Below, piece after piece: positions 1 to 8,616 of a stretch of DNA of 64,000 nt. This stretch comes from Coprococcus_C hominis (lineage in GTDB: Bacteria > Bacillota > Clostridia > Lachnospirales > Lachnospiraceae): the NCBI RefSeq assembly GCF_020687505.1, contig NZ_JAJEQT010000001.1. One strand, written 5' to 3'. Numbering within the stretch: the stretch's first letter is position 1; each line of letters opens with the position of its first letter. Under the pieces are notes generated by a model that saw only the letters and a program-made list of their open reading frames with translations, did no database searches and was not told the origin of the DNA. The position numbers and the translations under genes were made by a program.

Positions 1-265
1 TCTTGTGGAATGCAATGAGTCCCTCGATTCCAAACTGCTCATACATTGCGATCTGCGGTTTCACTGCCGGAATCAGATCGTAAGTTGCATCGATAATTCC
101 TTTATTGTATTCCCAGATTGCCTCGGCTACACCTTTTAAGGTCTCTCCATACTCAGAAAATGCTTTCTTCTGGATATACTCCGGTACATAGGAAAGCATC
201 GGATCTAATCCGACTACAATCGGTGCGTCCTTCTTCTCAATCTGTGCTACTAATTCATTAATCAT
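1..265 (-). CDS. pyrF: orotidine 5'-phosphate decarboxylase, N-terminal part (cut by window edge)
   Basis: This should decarboxylate OMP to UMP, the last step of de novo pyrimidine synthesis in the cytoplasm. Only the first 88 codons are present; the gene runs off the left edge. The translation begins MINELVAQIEKKDAPIVVGL and continues LDPMLSYVPE and PAVKPQIAMYEQFG, the pattern of the longer (about 300-residue) bacterial OMP decarboxylase type. The start is set by an AGGAGG-like site at 271-278. It lies 51 bases downstream of pyrC on the same strand, so co-transcription is likely. The function rests on N-terminal similarity and pathway context; the catalytic Asp/Lys region is not in the window. 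Confidence 0.85.
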   Translation of the reverse strand, partial: MINELVAQIEKKDAPIVVGLDPMLSYVPEYIQKKAFSEYGETLKGVAEAIWEYNKGIIDATYDLIPAVKPQIAMYEQFGIEGLIAFHK

Positions 266-316
266 TTATTTGTCCTCCTATTATGGTAATGCCACTCGCA
301 TCCGCTCAACGGCCTC

Positions 317-1636
317 CTACTGATCTTCTATAATTGCCCCATTGTAGCGGAGCTCACCATCTACGATGGTTGTCAGAACCTTTCCAACTAATGTCTGTCC
401 GGTATATGGGGTATTGTGTCCCTTCGATTCAAACTTGATCGGATCAACGACCCATGTTTCTTCCGGATCGAAGATTACGATGTCCGCCTTCGCTCCCGGT
501 GTCAGTCTTCCGTACTTGTCATCGATGCCGATGATCTTCGCAGGATTGTAGCTCATCTTCGTCGCCATATCCATGATATCCATAAGGCCCGGTGCTACAA
601 GTGCCGTATACGTAAGTGCGGCAGACGTCTCTAATCCGACGATTCCAAATGGTGCCTTATCAAAGAACTGATCCTTCTCTTCTGCGGAATGTGGTGCATG
701 ATCGGTAGAGATTGCAGGCATCGTTCCGTCTACCAGCCCTTCCACCAGTGCCTTTACATCCTTCTCTGTCCGGAGTGGCGGATTCATCTTGTAGTTGCTG
801 TTGGCTTCCTTGATATCTGCATCCGTCAATGTGAAATGATGCGGACAAACTTCGGCTGTGACATGCGCACCAAGCCGCTTCGCCATTCGCATAAGCTCGA
901 CCGTTCCAATTGTGGAACAATGGCAGATATGAAGCTTCGCCCCTGTCTCATGTGCAAGAAAAATATCACGCGCGGTGATGACATCCTCCACGGAATTCGG
1001 AATACCCGGCACACCGAACTTCTCGGATGCAACGCCCTCATTTAACACGCCTTTTCCAACGAGATCCTTGTCCTCGCAGTGCGCCATGATCACTGCACCA
1101 AGCTCGGCTGCTTTCTTCATCGCCTCGCGGTAGACACGGATATCCATAACACTTTTTCCATCTTCGGAAAATGCAACAGCGCCTGCCTTTAACATCGCTT
1201 CCATATCGACAAGCTCTTTTCCTTCCATCCCTTTCGTAATAGAGGAAAGCTGCTTCACATGCACATATGCATGCTCCGCACGTTGCAAAATATCCTGCAA
1301 TACTTCCACGTTATCGACAACCGGTTTTGTGTTTGGCATCGCACAGACTGTCGTCACACCACCCGCGGCTGCTGCACGCGAACCGGTAATGATGTCTTCC
1401 TTGTATGTCAGTCCCGGATCACGAAAATGTACATGCAGATCAATAAACCCCGGCATTACATATTTACCCTTTGCATCGATCACAAGATGTCCATTTTCCT
1501 GGGCTTCGTTGTAATCTGCCTGCTCGCCGCGGCTTCGCACGTAAATCTTCTTTATACAATCCTGTTCAATCAATACGTCTGCGATCTCGTGCAACCCGGT
1601 TGCAGGATCGACGACGTGACCATCAACTATGAGCAT
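317..1636 (-). CDS. pyrC: dihydroorotase
   Basis: Zinc enzyme that closes carbamoyl-aspartate to dihydroorotate in pyrimidine synthesis. The protein has 439 residues, normal for the long bacterial class. Metal-site signatures are visible: DLHVHFRDPG around residue 67, CPHHFTLTD and ISTDHAPHS further on. GGVTTVCAMPNT is also typical of the family. The start ATG follows ACAGGAGGATT at good spacing. It sits between the chorismate mutase-like gene (18 bases upstream) and pyrF (51 bases downstream), so the three probably form one transcript. No pyrimidine attenuator is visible in this stretch. Confidence in the assignment is high. Confidence 0.95.
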   Translation of the reverse strand: MLIVDGHVVDPATGLHEIADVLIEQDCIKKIYVRSRGEQADYNEAQENGHLVIDAKGKYVMPGFIDLHVHFRDPGLTYKEDIITGSRAAAAGGVTTVCAMPNTKPVVDNVEVLQDILQRAEHAYVHVKQLSSITKGMEGKELVDMEAMLKAGAVAFSEDGKSVMDIRVYREAMKKAAELGAVIMAHCEDKDLVGKGVLNEGVASEKFGVPGIPNSVEDVITARDIFLAHETGAKLHICHCSTIGTVELMRMAKRLGAHVTAEVCPHHFTLTDADIKEANSNYKMNPPLRTEKDVKALVEGLVDGTMPAISTDHAPHSAEEKDQFFDKAPFGIVGLETSAALTYTALVAPGLMDIMDMATKMSYNPAKIIGIDDKYGRLTPGAKADIVIFDPEETWVVDPIKFESKGHNTPYTGQTLVGKVLTTIVDGELRYNGAIIEDQ

Positions 1637-1654
1637 AATAATCCTCCTGTGTAT

Positions 1655-2224
1655 TTATACTACATACATCTTATACGTCACACTTTCCTTGTATAACATG
1701 TAAAATAACCTTCGTTGTGATTCGAGTGCATCCGTACCGGAAACACGCACGGTTACACTTACTTTACTGCCCTCGTACTGCAATGCAGTCACTTCGGTTC
1801 CGAAGTCGCCAAGTACGGAAAGCATATCCTGTATAGACATCCCCTGTTCCGCCTGTGGATTGGGTGTCAGCTCGATCTTCACAGATGCATCTGTGGTGTC
1901 TCTTTCGTTTATCGCTGCCTGAACTGATCTATACTGCGTCTCAAATTCCGTATCCACATTTCCTTTTCCAAGGAAGATTCCATACTGATGATACCGCGAT
2001 AATTGCATAACCTTCCGCACATACAGACGGTACAGTTTTTCCTCATCTGCATCACCGGGGAAACGTGCGTACACCTGCTTTTCGCGCTCTGGTTTGTATA
2101 CGCTGTCCTGCGTTTGAAGCTTCGCTTCTGCCACATCTTCCGAGCAGCGCAGGCGATCCGTAAAATAGCGATGCATCGCATCATCCACCGCGTTGATCTG
2201 TTTTCGTATCTGATCTAATTCCAT
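1655..2224 (-). CDS. chorismate mutase (AroQ-type) domain protein
   Basis: The protein has 189 residues. Residues 1-60 fit the all-helical AroQ fold: LDQIRKQINAVDDAMHRYF, then a helix ending DVAEAK, then KPEREKQVY, matching the IRxxID...K...RE pattern of chorismate mutases, which convert chorismate to prephenate. The remaining 130 residues match nothing I recognise, so activity is not assured. The chosen start (MELDQIRK) follows AGGAAGG about 14 bases upstream; a longer open frame reaches 2296 but its extra 24 residues look non-coding. It is probably co-transcribed with pyrC. Since pyrC is not in the aromatic pathway, this domain may have another role. Confidence 0.6.
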   Translation of the reverse strand: MELDQIRKQINAVDDAMHRYFTDRLRCSEDVAEAKLQTQDSVYKPEREKQVYARFPGDADEEKLYRLYVRKVMQLSRYHQYGIFLGKGNVDTEFETQYRSVQAAINERDTTDASVKIELTPNPQAEQGMSIQDMLSVLGDFGTEVTALQYEGSKVSVTVRVSGTDALESQRRLFYMLYKESVTYKMYVV

Positions 2225-2325
2225 ATTCTGATTTGTATTCCTTCCTGAATCCTTTTTCAAACCATAATTATTTTTTATTTTACCATAAGTCGACAAAAAA
2301 AGAAATGTTCTTGCTAGAATTTAAC

Positions 2326-2355
2326 AGGATATCCCTGCAAAAAATTCTCATACTA
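2326..2355 (+). promoter_or_regulatory. sigma-G-like promoter of spoVA
   Basis: AGGATA (2326-2331), 17 bases, then CATACTA (2349-2355). The -10 matches the sigma-F/sigma-G consensus CATnnTA; the -35 is a partial match. It lies 43 bases before spoVAA. In Bacillus subtilis spoVA is sigma-G dependent, which supports the reading. Assignment is from consensus match only. Confidence 0.55.
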
Positions 2356-2398
2356 TCCATATATATCAAATCAATCAGAAAATGGAAGGGAATGTATT

Positions 2399-3055
2399 AT
2401 GAATCAAACAGAGCACGCAGAAACAACCGTATATCTTTCCCTCGATGCAAGCACGATGGTTGCGTCCAAGCAGGTACACATTGAAGATATTGCTTCCGTC
2501 TTTTGCAGCCAGCCGGATATCATGCACGACGTGAAAAAAATCAAGCTGTTTACATTTCGTGACAACGAGCAGGGGCAATTAGTCGTCAATGCCCTTGCAA
2601 TCATTGGAGAAATTCTGAAATACGATAAATCCGTGACTGTCCAGAATATTGGCAGCCAGGAATGCGTCGTCTACTATCGGAACTTAAGCGACGGACACAA
2701 ACGAACCGGAAAAATAAAAGCCGCATTTCTGATGCTGCTCGCCTTTTTCGGAACCGCCTATTCGATCATGTCCTACAACGGGGACGTCGGTGCCATTGAT
2801 CTGCTGCAGGATCTGTATCAGATGTTTACTGGAACGCAGGCAAGTGCAACCACTGCCGGATATCGATTTGGCATTCTGTTTTACTGTGTCGGGCTGTTCT
2901 TCGGTATGCTGCTCTTCTTCAATCACGGTCTGAACCACAAGAAAGCCGATGATCCGACACCGCTGCAGGTACAGATGCGATTATATGAGCGGGATGTCAA
3001 CGATGCAATCGTTGTAGACAGCGCACGGGAGGGAACGAGTCTCGATGTTGATTAA
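2399..3055 (+). CDS. spoVAA: stage V sporulation protein AA
   Basis: First gene of the spoVA operon, whose products move Ca-dipicolinate into the forespore and release it on germination. It has 218 residues. The N-terminal half is soluble (begins MNQTEHAETTVYLSLDASTM); two hydrophobic segments follow, around residues 104-125 (AAFLMLLAFFGTAYSIM) and 155-175 (FGILFYCVGLFFGMLLFF), as in SpoVAA. The start follows a GGAAGGG site. It overlaps spoVAB by 11 bases, consistent with translational coupling. The sigma-G-like promoter just upstream fits late forespore expression. The call is supported strongly by the following four genes. Confidence 0.85.
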   Translation: MNQTEHAETTVYLSLDASTMVASKQVHIEDIASVFCSQPDIMHDVKKIKLFTFRDNEQGQLVVNALAIIGEILKYDKSVTVQNIGSQECVVYYRNLSDGHKRTGKIKAAFLMLLAFFGTAYSIMSYNGDVGAIDLLQDLYQMFTGTQASATTAGYRFGILFYCVGLFFGMLLFFNHGLNHKKADDPTPLQVQMRLYERDVNDAIVVDSAREGTSLDVD

Positions 3056-3464
3056 AACGATTGCTTACTGTTTCTTTTGTATCTGTGCCGGTAGTGCTGT
3101 TTCCGCTGGTTTTGTCGCATTTATCACGATGCTTGGTATCTTCGATAAACTGGCAGAGCAGATGAAATCCGGCAAAGGTGTCCACCGAATCGAAGCTTTG
3201 ATCATCGCCGGTGTCACGATTGGAAATGCTGCGTATCTGTTCGGACTCCGGATTCCGATCGGGCTGGCAGGATTCAGCATCTTCAATCTGTTTGGCGGCA
3301 TTTTTATCGGGTGTCTCGCCGGTGCTTTAGCAGAAACCTTACAGGTCATGCCAATTCTATCCCGCCGTTTGGGCGTGCGGACATGGCTCCCTTATGTGAT
3401 TGCCGCGGCTGCCATCGGAAAAGCACTCGGCTGCGCCTGGCAGATTCTGTTTTTCCCTTCTTAA
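3045..3464 (+). CDS. spoVAB: stage V sporulation protein AB
   Basis: Inner-membrane subunit of the SpoVA dipicolinate channel, 139 residues and almost wholly hydrophobic. About four membrane segments are visible, including the N-terminal TIAYCFFCICAGSAVSAGFV and a central stretch around IPIGLAGFSIFNLFGGIFIG. It starts inside the end of spoVAA, with a GGGAGGG site in the upstream coding sequence, so coupled translation is likely. SpoVAB is often less conserved than AC and AD, so the name depends partly on its place between AA and AC. No oddities were seen. Confidence 0.85.
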   Translation: MLIKTIAYCFFCICAGSAVSAGFVAFITMLGIFDKLAEQMKSGKGVHRIEALIIAGVTIGNAAYLFGLRIPIGLAGFSIFNLFGGIFIGCLAGALAETLQVMPILSRRLGVRTWLPYVIAAAAIGKALGCAWQILFFPS

Positions 3465-3488
3465 ATTATAGCGAAAGGAGTTATCTCT

Positions 3489-3941
3489 ATGAAAGTAAAG
3501 CAAAACGACCAGGAATATAATCGTTACGTCGAAGCGATCACGCCGAAGCACAGTTGTTTCAAAAACTGCCTGCACGCCTTTCTCGTTGGCGGCTGTATCT
3601 GTCTGCTCGGGCAGGTGATCTTCAACGTATGTACGACGCAGTTTCATTATGAGGAGGCAGATGCAATGAGCGTCTGTTCTATCCTGCTTGTATTTCTCTC
3701 CGTCCTGCTTACGGGGTTAAACCTCTACAAACCACTCGCGAAATATGGTGGTGCCGGTGCTCTGGTTCCGATTACCGGATTTGCGAATTCCGTTGCCGCC
3801 CCAACGATCGAATACAAAAAAGAGGGCGAAGTGTTCGGAAAAGGTGTCAAGGTGTTCACGATTGCCGGACCTGTTATCTTATTCGGTGTCGTAGTAAGCT
3901 TTGTCGCCGGTTTCATCTATTGGATTTTCAAACTACTGTAA
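3489..3941 (+). CDS. spoVAC: stage V sporulation protein AC
   Basis: Membrane subunit of the SpoVA channel; in B. subtilis SpoVAC behaves as a mechanosensitive channel that lets dipicolinate out during germination. It has 150 residues. The N terminus holds the family pattern YNRYVEAITPKHSCFKN, followed by hydrophobic segments from about residue 35 on and the conserved GGAGALVPITGFANSVAAP loop. The start follows GAAAGGAG. The spacing to spoVAB is 24 bases and to spoVAD 27 bases, in an evenly packed operon. Confidence is high because the N-terminal motif and the loop are characteristic. Confidence 0.93.
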   Translation: MKVKQNDQEYNRYVEAITPKHSCFKNCLHAFLVGGCICLLGQVIFNVCTTQFHYEEADAMSVCSILLVFLSVLLTGLNLYKPLAKYGGAGALVPITGFANSVAAPTIEYKKEGEVFGKGVKVFTIAGPVILFGVVVSFVAGFIYWIFKLL

Positions 3942-3968
3942 TAACAGATTATCCAGAAAGGAGTTATT

Positions 3969-5027
3969 ATGAATCAGAATGAACAAGAAAAAACAAATCA
4001 GGCTGTCGGAAAACAGACCATACGCTTTGCCTGTCCACCAGCAATTTTAAGCCGCGCCTCAATCGTCGGTGACATGGAAGGGCAGGGACCTCTCGCCTCC
4101 TATTTCGACCAGATTGAGCCAGATCCTGCCTTCGGCATGGACTCGTGGGAAGAAGGCGAATCCGAAATGGTGCGCCGCGCAGTACAGACTGCCATCACGA
4201 AATCCGGCATCGCCAAGGAGAATATCCGCTATATCTTCGGTGGCGATCTGCTTGGACAGTTGATCGGTTCTACATTCGGTCTGAAAGATTTTCAGATACC
4301 TATCTTCGGTCTGTATGGTGCCTGCTCCACCTGTGGCGAAGCATTGTCACTTGCAGCTATGACTGTCAATGCAGGCTATGCCTCGCATGTCATTGCCGTG
4401 ACAAGCAGTCACTTCGGTGGTGCAGAAAAACAGTTCCGGTTTCCACTGGAATACGGCAACCAGCGCCCACTCTCTTCTACCTGGACAGTCACTGGAAGCG
4501 GCGCATTCCTTGTATCTGCAACCAGTCCAGATCAGCCGATGAAAGAATACCCTCGCATCACTTCTGTGACAACCGGAAAAATCGTTGATTACGGCGTACG
4601 GGACAACATGAACATGGGCGCCTGTATGGCACCTGCCGCAGCAGATGTCATCTACCAATGTCTCGAAGATCTCGCCGTCAAGCCATCTCATTTTGATAAA
4701 ATCATCACTGGCGATCTTGGAAAAGTCGGCAGTGAAATTCTGATAAAACTGTTACGGGATAACGACTACGACATCGAGAAACAGCATATGGACTGCGGCG
4801 TCTGTATCTTCGACAACGAGGAACAGGATACCCACAGTGGCGGCAGTGGCTGCGGCTGTGCGGCTGTCACACTTGCCGGCTATATTCTGCATCAATTAGA
4901 ATCAAACGAATGGAAACGCGTGTTATTCGTCCCTACCGGAGCATTGCTTTCTACAGTCAGCTTCAACGAGGGACAGACGATCCCCGGCGTCGCGCACGCC
5001 GTTGTCATTGAACTCATCGATTTATAA
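3969..5027 (+). CDS. spoVAD: stage V sporulation protein AD
   Basis: Soluble subunit of the SpoVA system with a thiolase fold; B. subtilis SpoVAD binds dipicolinic acid directly. It has 352 residues. Family features are visible: the FGLYGACSTCGEALSLAA segment near residues 113-130, YASHVIAVTSSHFGGAEKQF after it, and the C-terminal HSGGSGCGCAAVTLAGYI. A second Cys-rich patch, MDCGVCIFDNEEQD, precedes the C-terminal domain. The start follows AAGGAGTTATT. It is the fourth of five spoVA genes and ends just before the ribosome site of spoVAE. Confidence 0.95.
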   Translation: MNQNEQEKTNQAVGKQTIRFACPPAILSRASIVGDMEGQGPLASYFDQIEPDPAFGMDSWEEGESEMVRRAVQTAITKSGIAKENIRYIFGGDLLGQLIGSTFGLKDFQIPIFGLYGACSTCGEALSLAAMTVNAGYASHVIAVTSSHFGGAEKQFRFPLEYGNQRPLSSTWTVTGSGAFLVSATSPDQPMKEYPRITSVTTGKIVDYGVRDNMNMGACMAPAAADVIYQCLEDLAVKPSHFDKIITGDLGKVGSEILIKLLRDNDYDIEKQHMDCGVCIFDNEEQDTHSGGSGCGCAAVTLAGYILHQLESNEWKRVLFVPTGALLSTVSFNEGQTIPGVAHAVVIELIDL

Positions 5028-5043
5028 ATTGGAGGATGTATAT

Positions 5044-5403
5044 ATGGACTATATTCTTGCTTTTGTCATCGGAGGAATCATCTGTGTACTGTCACAGATT
5101 CTCATGGATACAACCAAGCTTATGCCCGGACGGGTGATGGTAATCTTAGTCTGCACGGGTGTGATCTTAGGGGCAGTTGGTATCTACGAACCTTTCATGA
5201 AATTTGCCGGAGCGGGAGCTTTTGTTCCCCTGACCGGATTCGGCTACAACCTGTGGAAAGGAATCAAGGATGCAGTAAACGAAGATGGCTTTCTCGGACT
5301 GTTCCGTGGTGGTTTCAAAATGGCAGCCGTCGGAACCTCCGCCGCTTTGATCTTCTCTTACTTTGCATCTCTCATCTTCTCTCCAAAGATGCCAAAGAAT
5401 TGA
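5044..5403 (+). CDS. spoVAE: stage V sporulation protein AE
   Basis: Last membrane subunit of this spoVA operon, 119 residues with about four hydrophobic segments. The N terminus DYILAFVIGGIICVLSQILM and the internal FAGAGAFVPLTGFGYNLWKG echo the SpoVAC loop, as expected for SpoVAEb. The start at 5044 is preferred to an in-frame ATG at 5002, because TTGGAGGATG lies at correct spacing before 5044 and 5002 falls inside spoVAD. No spoVAF or gerA-type gene follows: a bidirectional terminator and a convergent gene come next. Confidence 0.9.
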   Translation: MDYILAFVIGGIICVLSQILMDTTKLMPGRVMVILVCTGVILGAVGIYEPFMKFAGAGAFVPLTGFGYNLWKGIKDAVNEDGFLGLFRGGFKMAAVGTSAALIFSYFASLIFSPKMPKN

Positions 5404-5426
5404 AGCTTTATTTATAACAAAAACAA

Positions 5427-5476
5427 AAAGAAGTATCTGATTGCAGTCATAAACAACTGTTCTCAGATACTTCTTT
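5427..5476. terminator. bidirectional terminator between spoVAE and the PBP gene
   Basis: A perfect 14-base inverted repeat, AAAGAAGTATCTGA (5427-5440) and its complement (5463-5476). A-rich sequence on one side and T-rich on the other lets it serve both convergent transcripts. Confidence 0.85.
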
Positions 5477-5484
5477 GATTTATA

Positions 5485-8391
5485 TTACGTTTGCGGCTCC
5501 GGTGCCTGTGTCGTCGGCTCCGGTTGCTGTGTTGTTGGTTGCTGCGTTGTTGGCGCCTGTGTTGTCGGCGGTTGTTGCGTCGTCGGTGCCGGCGGCTGTG
5601 TTGTCGGCGGTTGTGCCGGATCGGTACCTCCAGTCTTCTCAAAGGTAACACTGATCGTTCCGTTTGCCTGTACATCGTTAAATGTAAAGCTTGAAACAGC
5701 GCCCTGACTCTGTCCATTTACAATGACATCCTTGATCCGGTATCCATTGTGCGGTGTGATATAGAAGGTTACATTCGCGCCCTTCGCGACTCGAACTGTC
5801 GGTGAAATTGTTCCACCTTCACCCGCCGAAGAAGCAAGTTCAATCTCGCCTTCCTCTAACGGTGTATGAATATCACACACCTCATCCGTGTACTCGTATC
5901 CATCGGTAGATTCTCCGCTGGAGCCTACCAGTTTTTTATTACCATTTTCATCAATCTCGACTGTGAATGAAACGGTCTCCGGACATCCACTGTTTGCACG
6001 TTTGTGTGACTCTGTACAGAACTCAATCGCTTCATGTCCACTGCATCGCTGTGATGGAATATCTGCCTGTGCATAATAATCCGAAGAGGTTGGACAGCCT
6101 TCACCCGGAAGCAATCCGGTGATCTCGCAGACGCTGATTGTCGTGATTCCCTCCGGACGTTCAAAGTCTGCAGATGTATCCTGTCCCTCTAACTCTACAA
6201 TCTGATCCATGATATCACGCCACATATATTTATGCGTATTCTGACCACCCATATCAACATTACTGTCATATCCCATCCAGATAGATGCGGTATAATATGG
6301 TGTCATACCACAGAACCAAAGGTCATAGTTTTCAGAGGTTGTACCTGTCTTACCTGCACAAGTCATACCAGACTGTAATCTTGCCGGAGTACCAGTTCCG
6401 CTTGTAACTACGGACTTCATCGCCTCGATCAACTGCCATGCAGTTGTCGGCTTGATTACCTCATGGGAGGTTGGTGTCGTGTTGTCAACTACCACATTTC
6501 CATCATGATCGATAATCTTGGTAAACAAAATCGGCTGATTATAAACACCACCATTTGCAATCGATGCATAAGCGGCTGTCATCTCATAATTCGTAACACC
6601 ATAACTCAATCCACCCAGTGCACACGCCTGTGTCTTATCCGTGAGCAGCGTACCATTGCTGTCCACTTTCTGGTCTACCAGTGTTGTATATCCAAACTTT
6701 AGCAAATACTCGAATGCTGCCTCCGGTGTCTCTTCGGTAATTGCCTTTACCGCACAGACATTGATGGAGCTCGCGATGCTCTTACGGATCGTACAATATC
6801 CACTGTGTCCACCACCGGCATTCCGGACTTCATTACCACTTGCATACTGATATGGCTCATCGTTAAACGATGTTGCAAGACCTGCCTTACCACTGTCGAT
6901 CAGCGGTGCATATGCTGCTACGATCTTGAACGTGGAACCCGGCTGTCTCTCTGCCTCCGTTGCACGGTTAAATGCACGGTTTACCGTCTTTTCACCACGT
7001 CCGCCTACCAGTGCTTTTACATAGCCGGTATGCTGATCCATGATCGTGAACGAAAACTGTGGCTGTGGCGATACGGAAAATGCCTCAGCGACATACGTTC
7101 CGCCTGTCTCTTCCAGCATCGCTTCCTTGAATGTATCGGCTGCGGCTCTCGCATCCTGTTCACTCGGATAAATATTGTTATACTTCGAATTACCTGTCTG
7201 TTCTGCAAAATAATTAGTCAGATCACCAATACTATAATTATAATTGGTTTCTTTATCTGCTCCCAGCAGAGTCAAACGATAACTTAAACCAACCTTCGTA
7301 CTGTTGCTCACATATTCCGGATTGTTGATGACATCATCACAGATCTTCTGAATTGCCTTATCCTGTGCAGAATAAATATCATATCCACCTGTGTAAAGTT
7401 TATTTTCTGCTTCTGCTTTTGTACAGTCATACATATCCATAAACAGCTCTACGACACCATTTATGATAGCATCCTGATAGTAACTGTTTACATCAGACTC
7501 TGCAAGCTGAACCTCATGCTCGGCATCGATTCTCGCATAGACATCATCTGCAACCGCCTCATCGTACTGCTGCTGTGTGATGTATTCCTGTTCTAACATC
7601 TTCTTTAAAACTTCTGCCCGGCGCTTTTTGTTCTCGTCTGGATTGGCAACCGGATCGTAACGGCTTGGGTTCTGTGGAATTCCCGCAATAACTGCGATCT
7701 CTGAGATCGTAAGCTCCGTCATATCCTTGCCAAAATATTTCTCGGAAGCTGCCTGAACACCACTGACACCACGTCCCAGATAGATTGTGTTCAGATAGTA
7801 CTCAACGATTTCTTCCTTTGTGTACTGCTTTTCGAGCTCAATTGCCAGATACTGCTCCTGAATCTTACGTTCCAGCTTGTCCATAAATGTCGTCTCATCC
7901 AGACCGACATTAAATACCTGATTCTTGATGAGCTGCTGCGTCAGCGTCGATGCACCCTCATTAAAGTGACCGCTTGCCGCGCCCTTTGCAAACGCACGGA
8001 AGATACCGCGCACATCAATACCATTATGCGTCCAGAATCGCTGATCCTCGATTGCAACAAATGCATTGACCATATCTTTCGGGATTTGATCATAATATAC
8101 ATAAACACGGTTGGAATCAATCGTGGAGATCTCTTTTTCTACCGTGCCATCCTGTGACCGGATATTCGACCGGTATCCCTGTGGAACAATATTGATACTG
8201 GAGGTATCCGGTGCATTGTCCAAAATACCCTTCATCATACCGAATCCAGCTCCGGCTCCGGCTATGATCACTGCAATGATACCAACCAATATGATCTTAA
8301 AAAGTATAACCAGCACTTTTCTCGTATTTCGTTGTGTTTTGGAAACAAGTTTTCTCTGTTTTTTCTCAGTTTCCGCTTTTGAATAGCCCAT
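5485..8391 (-). CDS. class A penicillin-binding protein (PBP1A-type transglycosylase/transpeptidase)
   Basis: Bifunctional peptidoglycan synthase, 968 residues, anchored by a single membrane helix at about 28-50 after a short basic cytoplasmic tail. The glycosyltransferase domain carries EDQRFWTHNG near residue 115 and a KNQVFNVG-type segment. The transpeptidase domain has PGSTFK (catalytic Ser about 484), SIN near 542 and KTGTT near 682. After it come a Cys-containing stretch (about 780-830) and a 60-residue module resembling an InlB B-repeat, with VTFYITPHNGYRI. The protein ends in a Thr/Pro/Gln tail of TQPP/TTQQ units. The start ATG follows GGGAGG. It stands alone, divergent from the FIST gene. 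Confidence 0.93.
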   Translation of the reverse strand: MGYSKAETEKKQRKLVSKTQRNTRKVLVILFKIILVGIIAVIIAGAGAGFGMMKGILDNAPDTSSINIVPQGYRSNIRSQDGTVEKEISTIDSNRVYVYYDQIPKDMVNAFVAIEDQRFWTHNGIDVRGIFRAFAKGAASGHFNEGASTLTQQLIKNQVFNVGLDETTFMDKLERKIQEQYLAIELEKQYTKEEIVEYYLNTIYLGRGVSGVQAASEKYFGKDMTELTISEIAVIAGIPQNPSRYDPVANPDENKKRRAEVLKKMLEQEYITQQQYDEAVADDVYARIDAEHEVQLAESDVNSYYQDAIINGVVELFMDMYDCTKAEAENKLYTGGYDIYSAQDKAIQKICDDVINNPEYVSNSTKVGLSYRLTLLGADKETNYNYSIGDLTNYFAEQTGNSKYNNIYPSEQDARAAADTFKEAMLEETGGTYVAEAFSVSPQPQFSFTIMDQHTGYVKALVGGRGEKTVNRAFNRATEAERQPGSTFKIVAAYAPLIDSGKAGLATSFNDEPYQYASGNEVRNAGGGHSGYCTIRKSIASSINVCAVKAITEETPEAAFEYLLKFGYTTLVDQKVDSNGTLLTDKTQACALGGLSYGVTNYEMTAAYASIANGGVYNQPILFTKIIDHDGNVVVDNTTPTSHEVIKPTTAWQLIEAMKSVVTSGTGTPARLQSGMTCAGKTGTTSENYDLWFCGMTPYYTASIWMGYDSNVDMGGQNTHKYMWRDIMDQIVELEGQDTSADFERPEGITTISVCEITGLLPGEGCPTSSDYYAQADIPSQRCSGHEAIEFCTESHKRANSGCPETVSFTVEIDENGNKKLVGSSGESTDGYEYTDEVCDIHTPLEEGEIELASSAGEGGTISPTVRVAKGANVTFYITPHNGYRIKDVIVNGQSQGAVSSFTFNDVQANGTISVTFEKTGGTDPAQPPTTQPPAPTTQQPPTTQAPTTQQPTTQQPEPTTQAPEPQT

Positions 8392-8438
8392 CGAGCTACC
8401 TCCCTTTATTTTTGCATATAAGTATCCAGATAAACGCC

Positions 8439-8467
8439 ATTATAGCAAACTTTTACCACAAATACAA
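8439..8467 (-). promoter_or_regulatory. sigma-A promoter of the PBP gene
   Basis: On the minus strand TTGTAT (8462-8467), a 17-base spacer, then TATAAT (8439-8444). It lies about 50 bases before the start codon. Confidence 0.75.
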
Positions 8468-8542
8468 GATATTACCTATTCTAAACATTTTTCTTTTCCT
8501 CTATTCTTTTTCTCCATTTTTTGGTAGAATAAGTTTAGGTGC

Positions 8543-8581
8543 CGCGGATTTTTCCGCGTGTAAATTCACTGCGCATTTACA
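8543..8581 (+). other. two adjacent hairpins in the FIST gene leader
   Basis: CGCGGA/TCCGCG pair around TTTT (8543-8558), followed at once by TGTAAAT/ATTTACA (8559-8565 and 8575-8581). They lie between a TAGAAT -10-like element (8525-8530) and the ribosome site of the FIST gene. They may be an operator or leader structure; no T-run follows, so a terminator is unlikely. Confidence 0.4.
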
Positions 8582-8616
8582 TGCCCCACAAGTATAGTCG
8601 CAGTCGGAGGCTTAAG

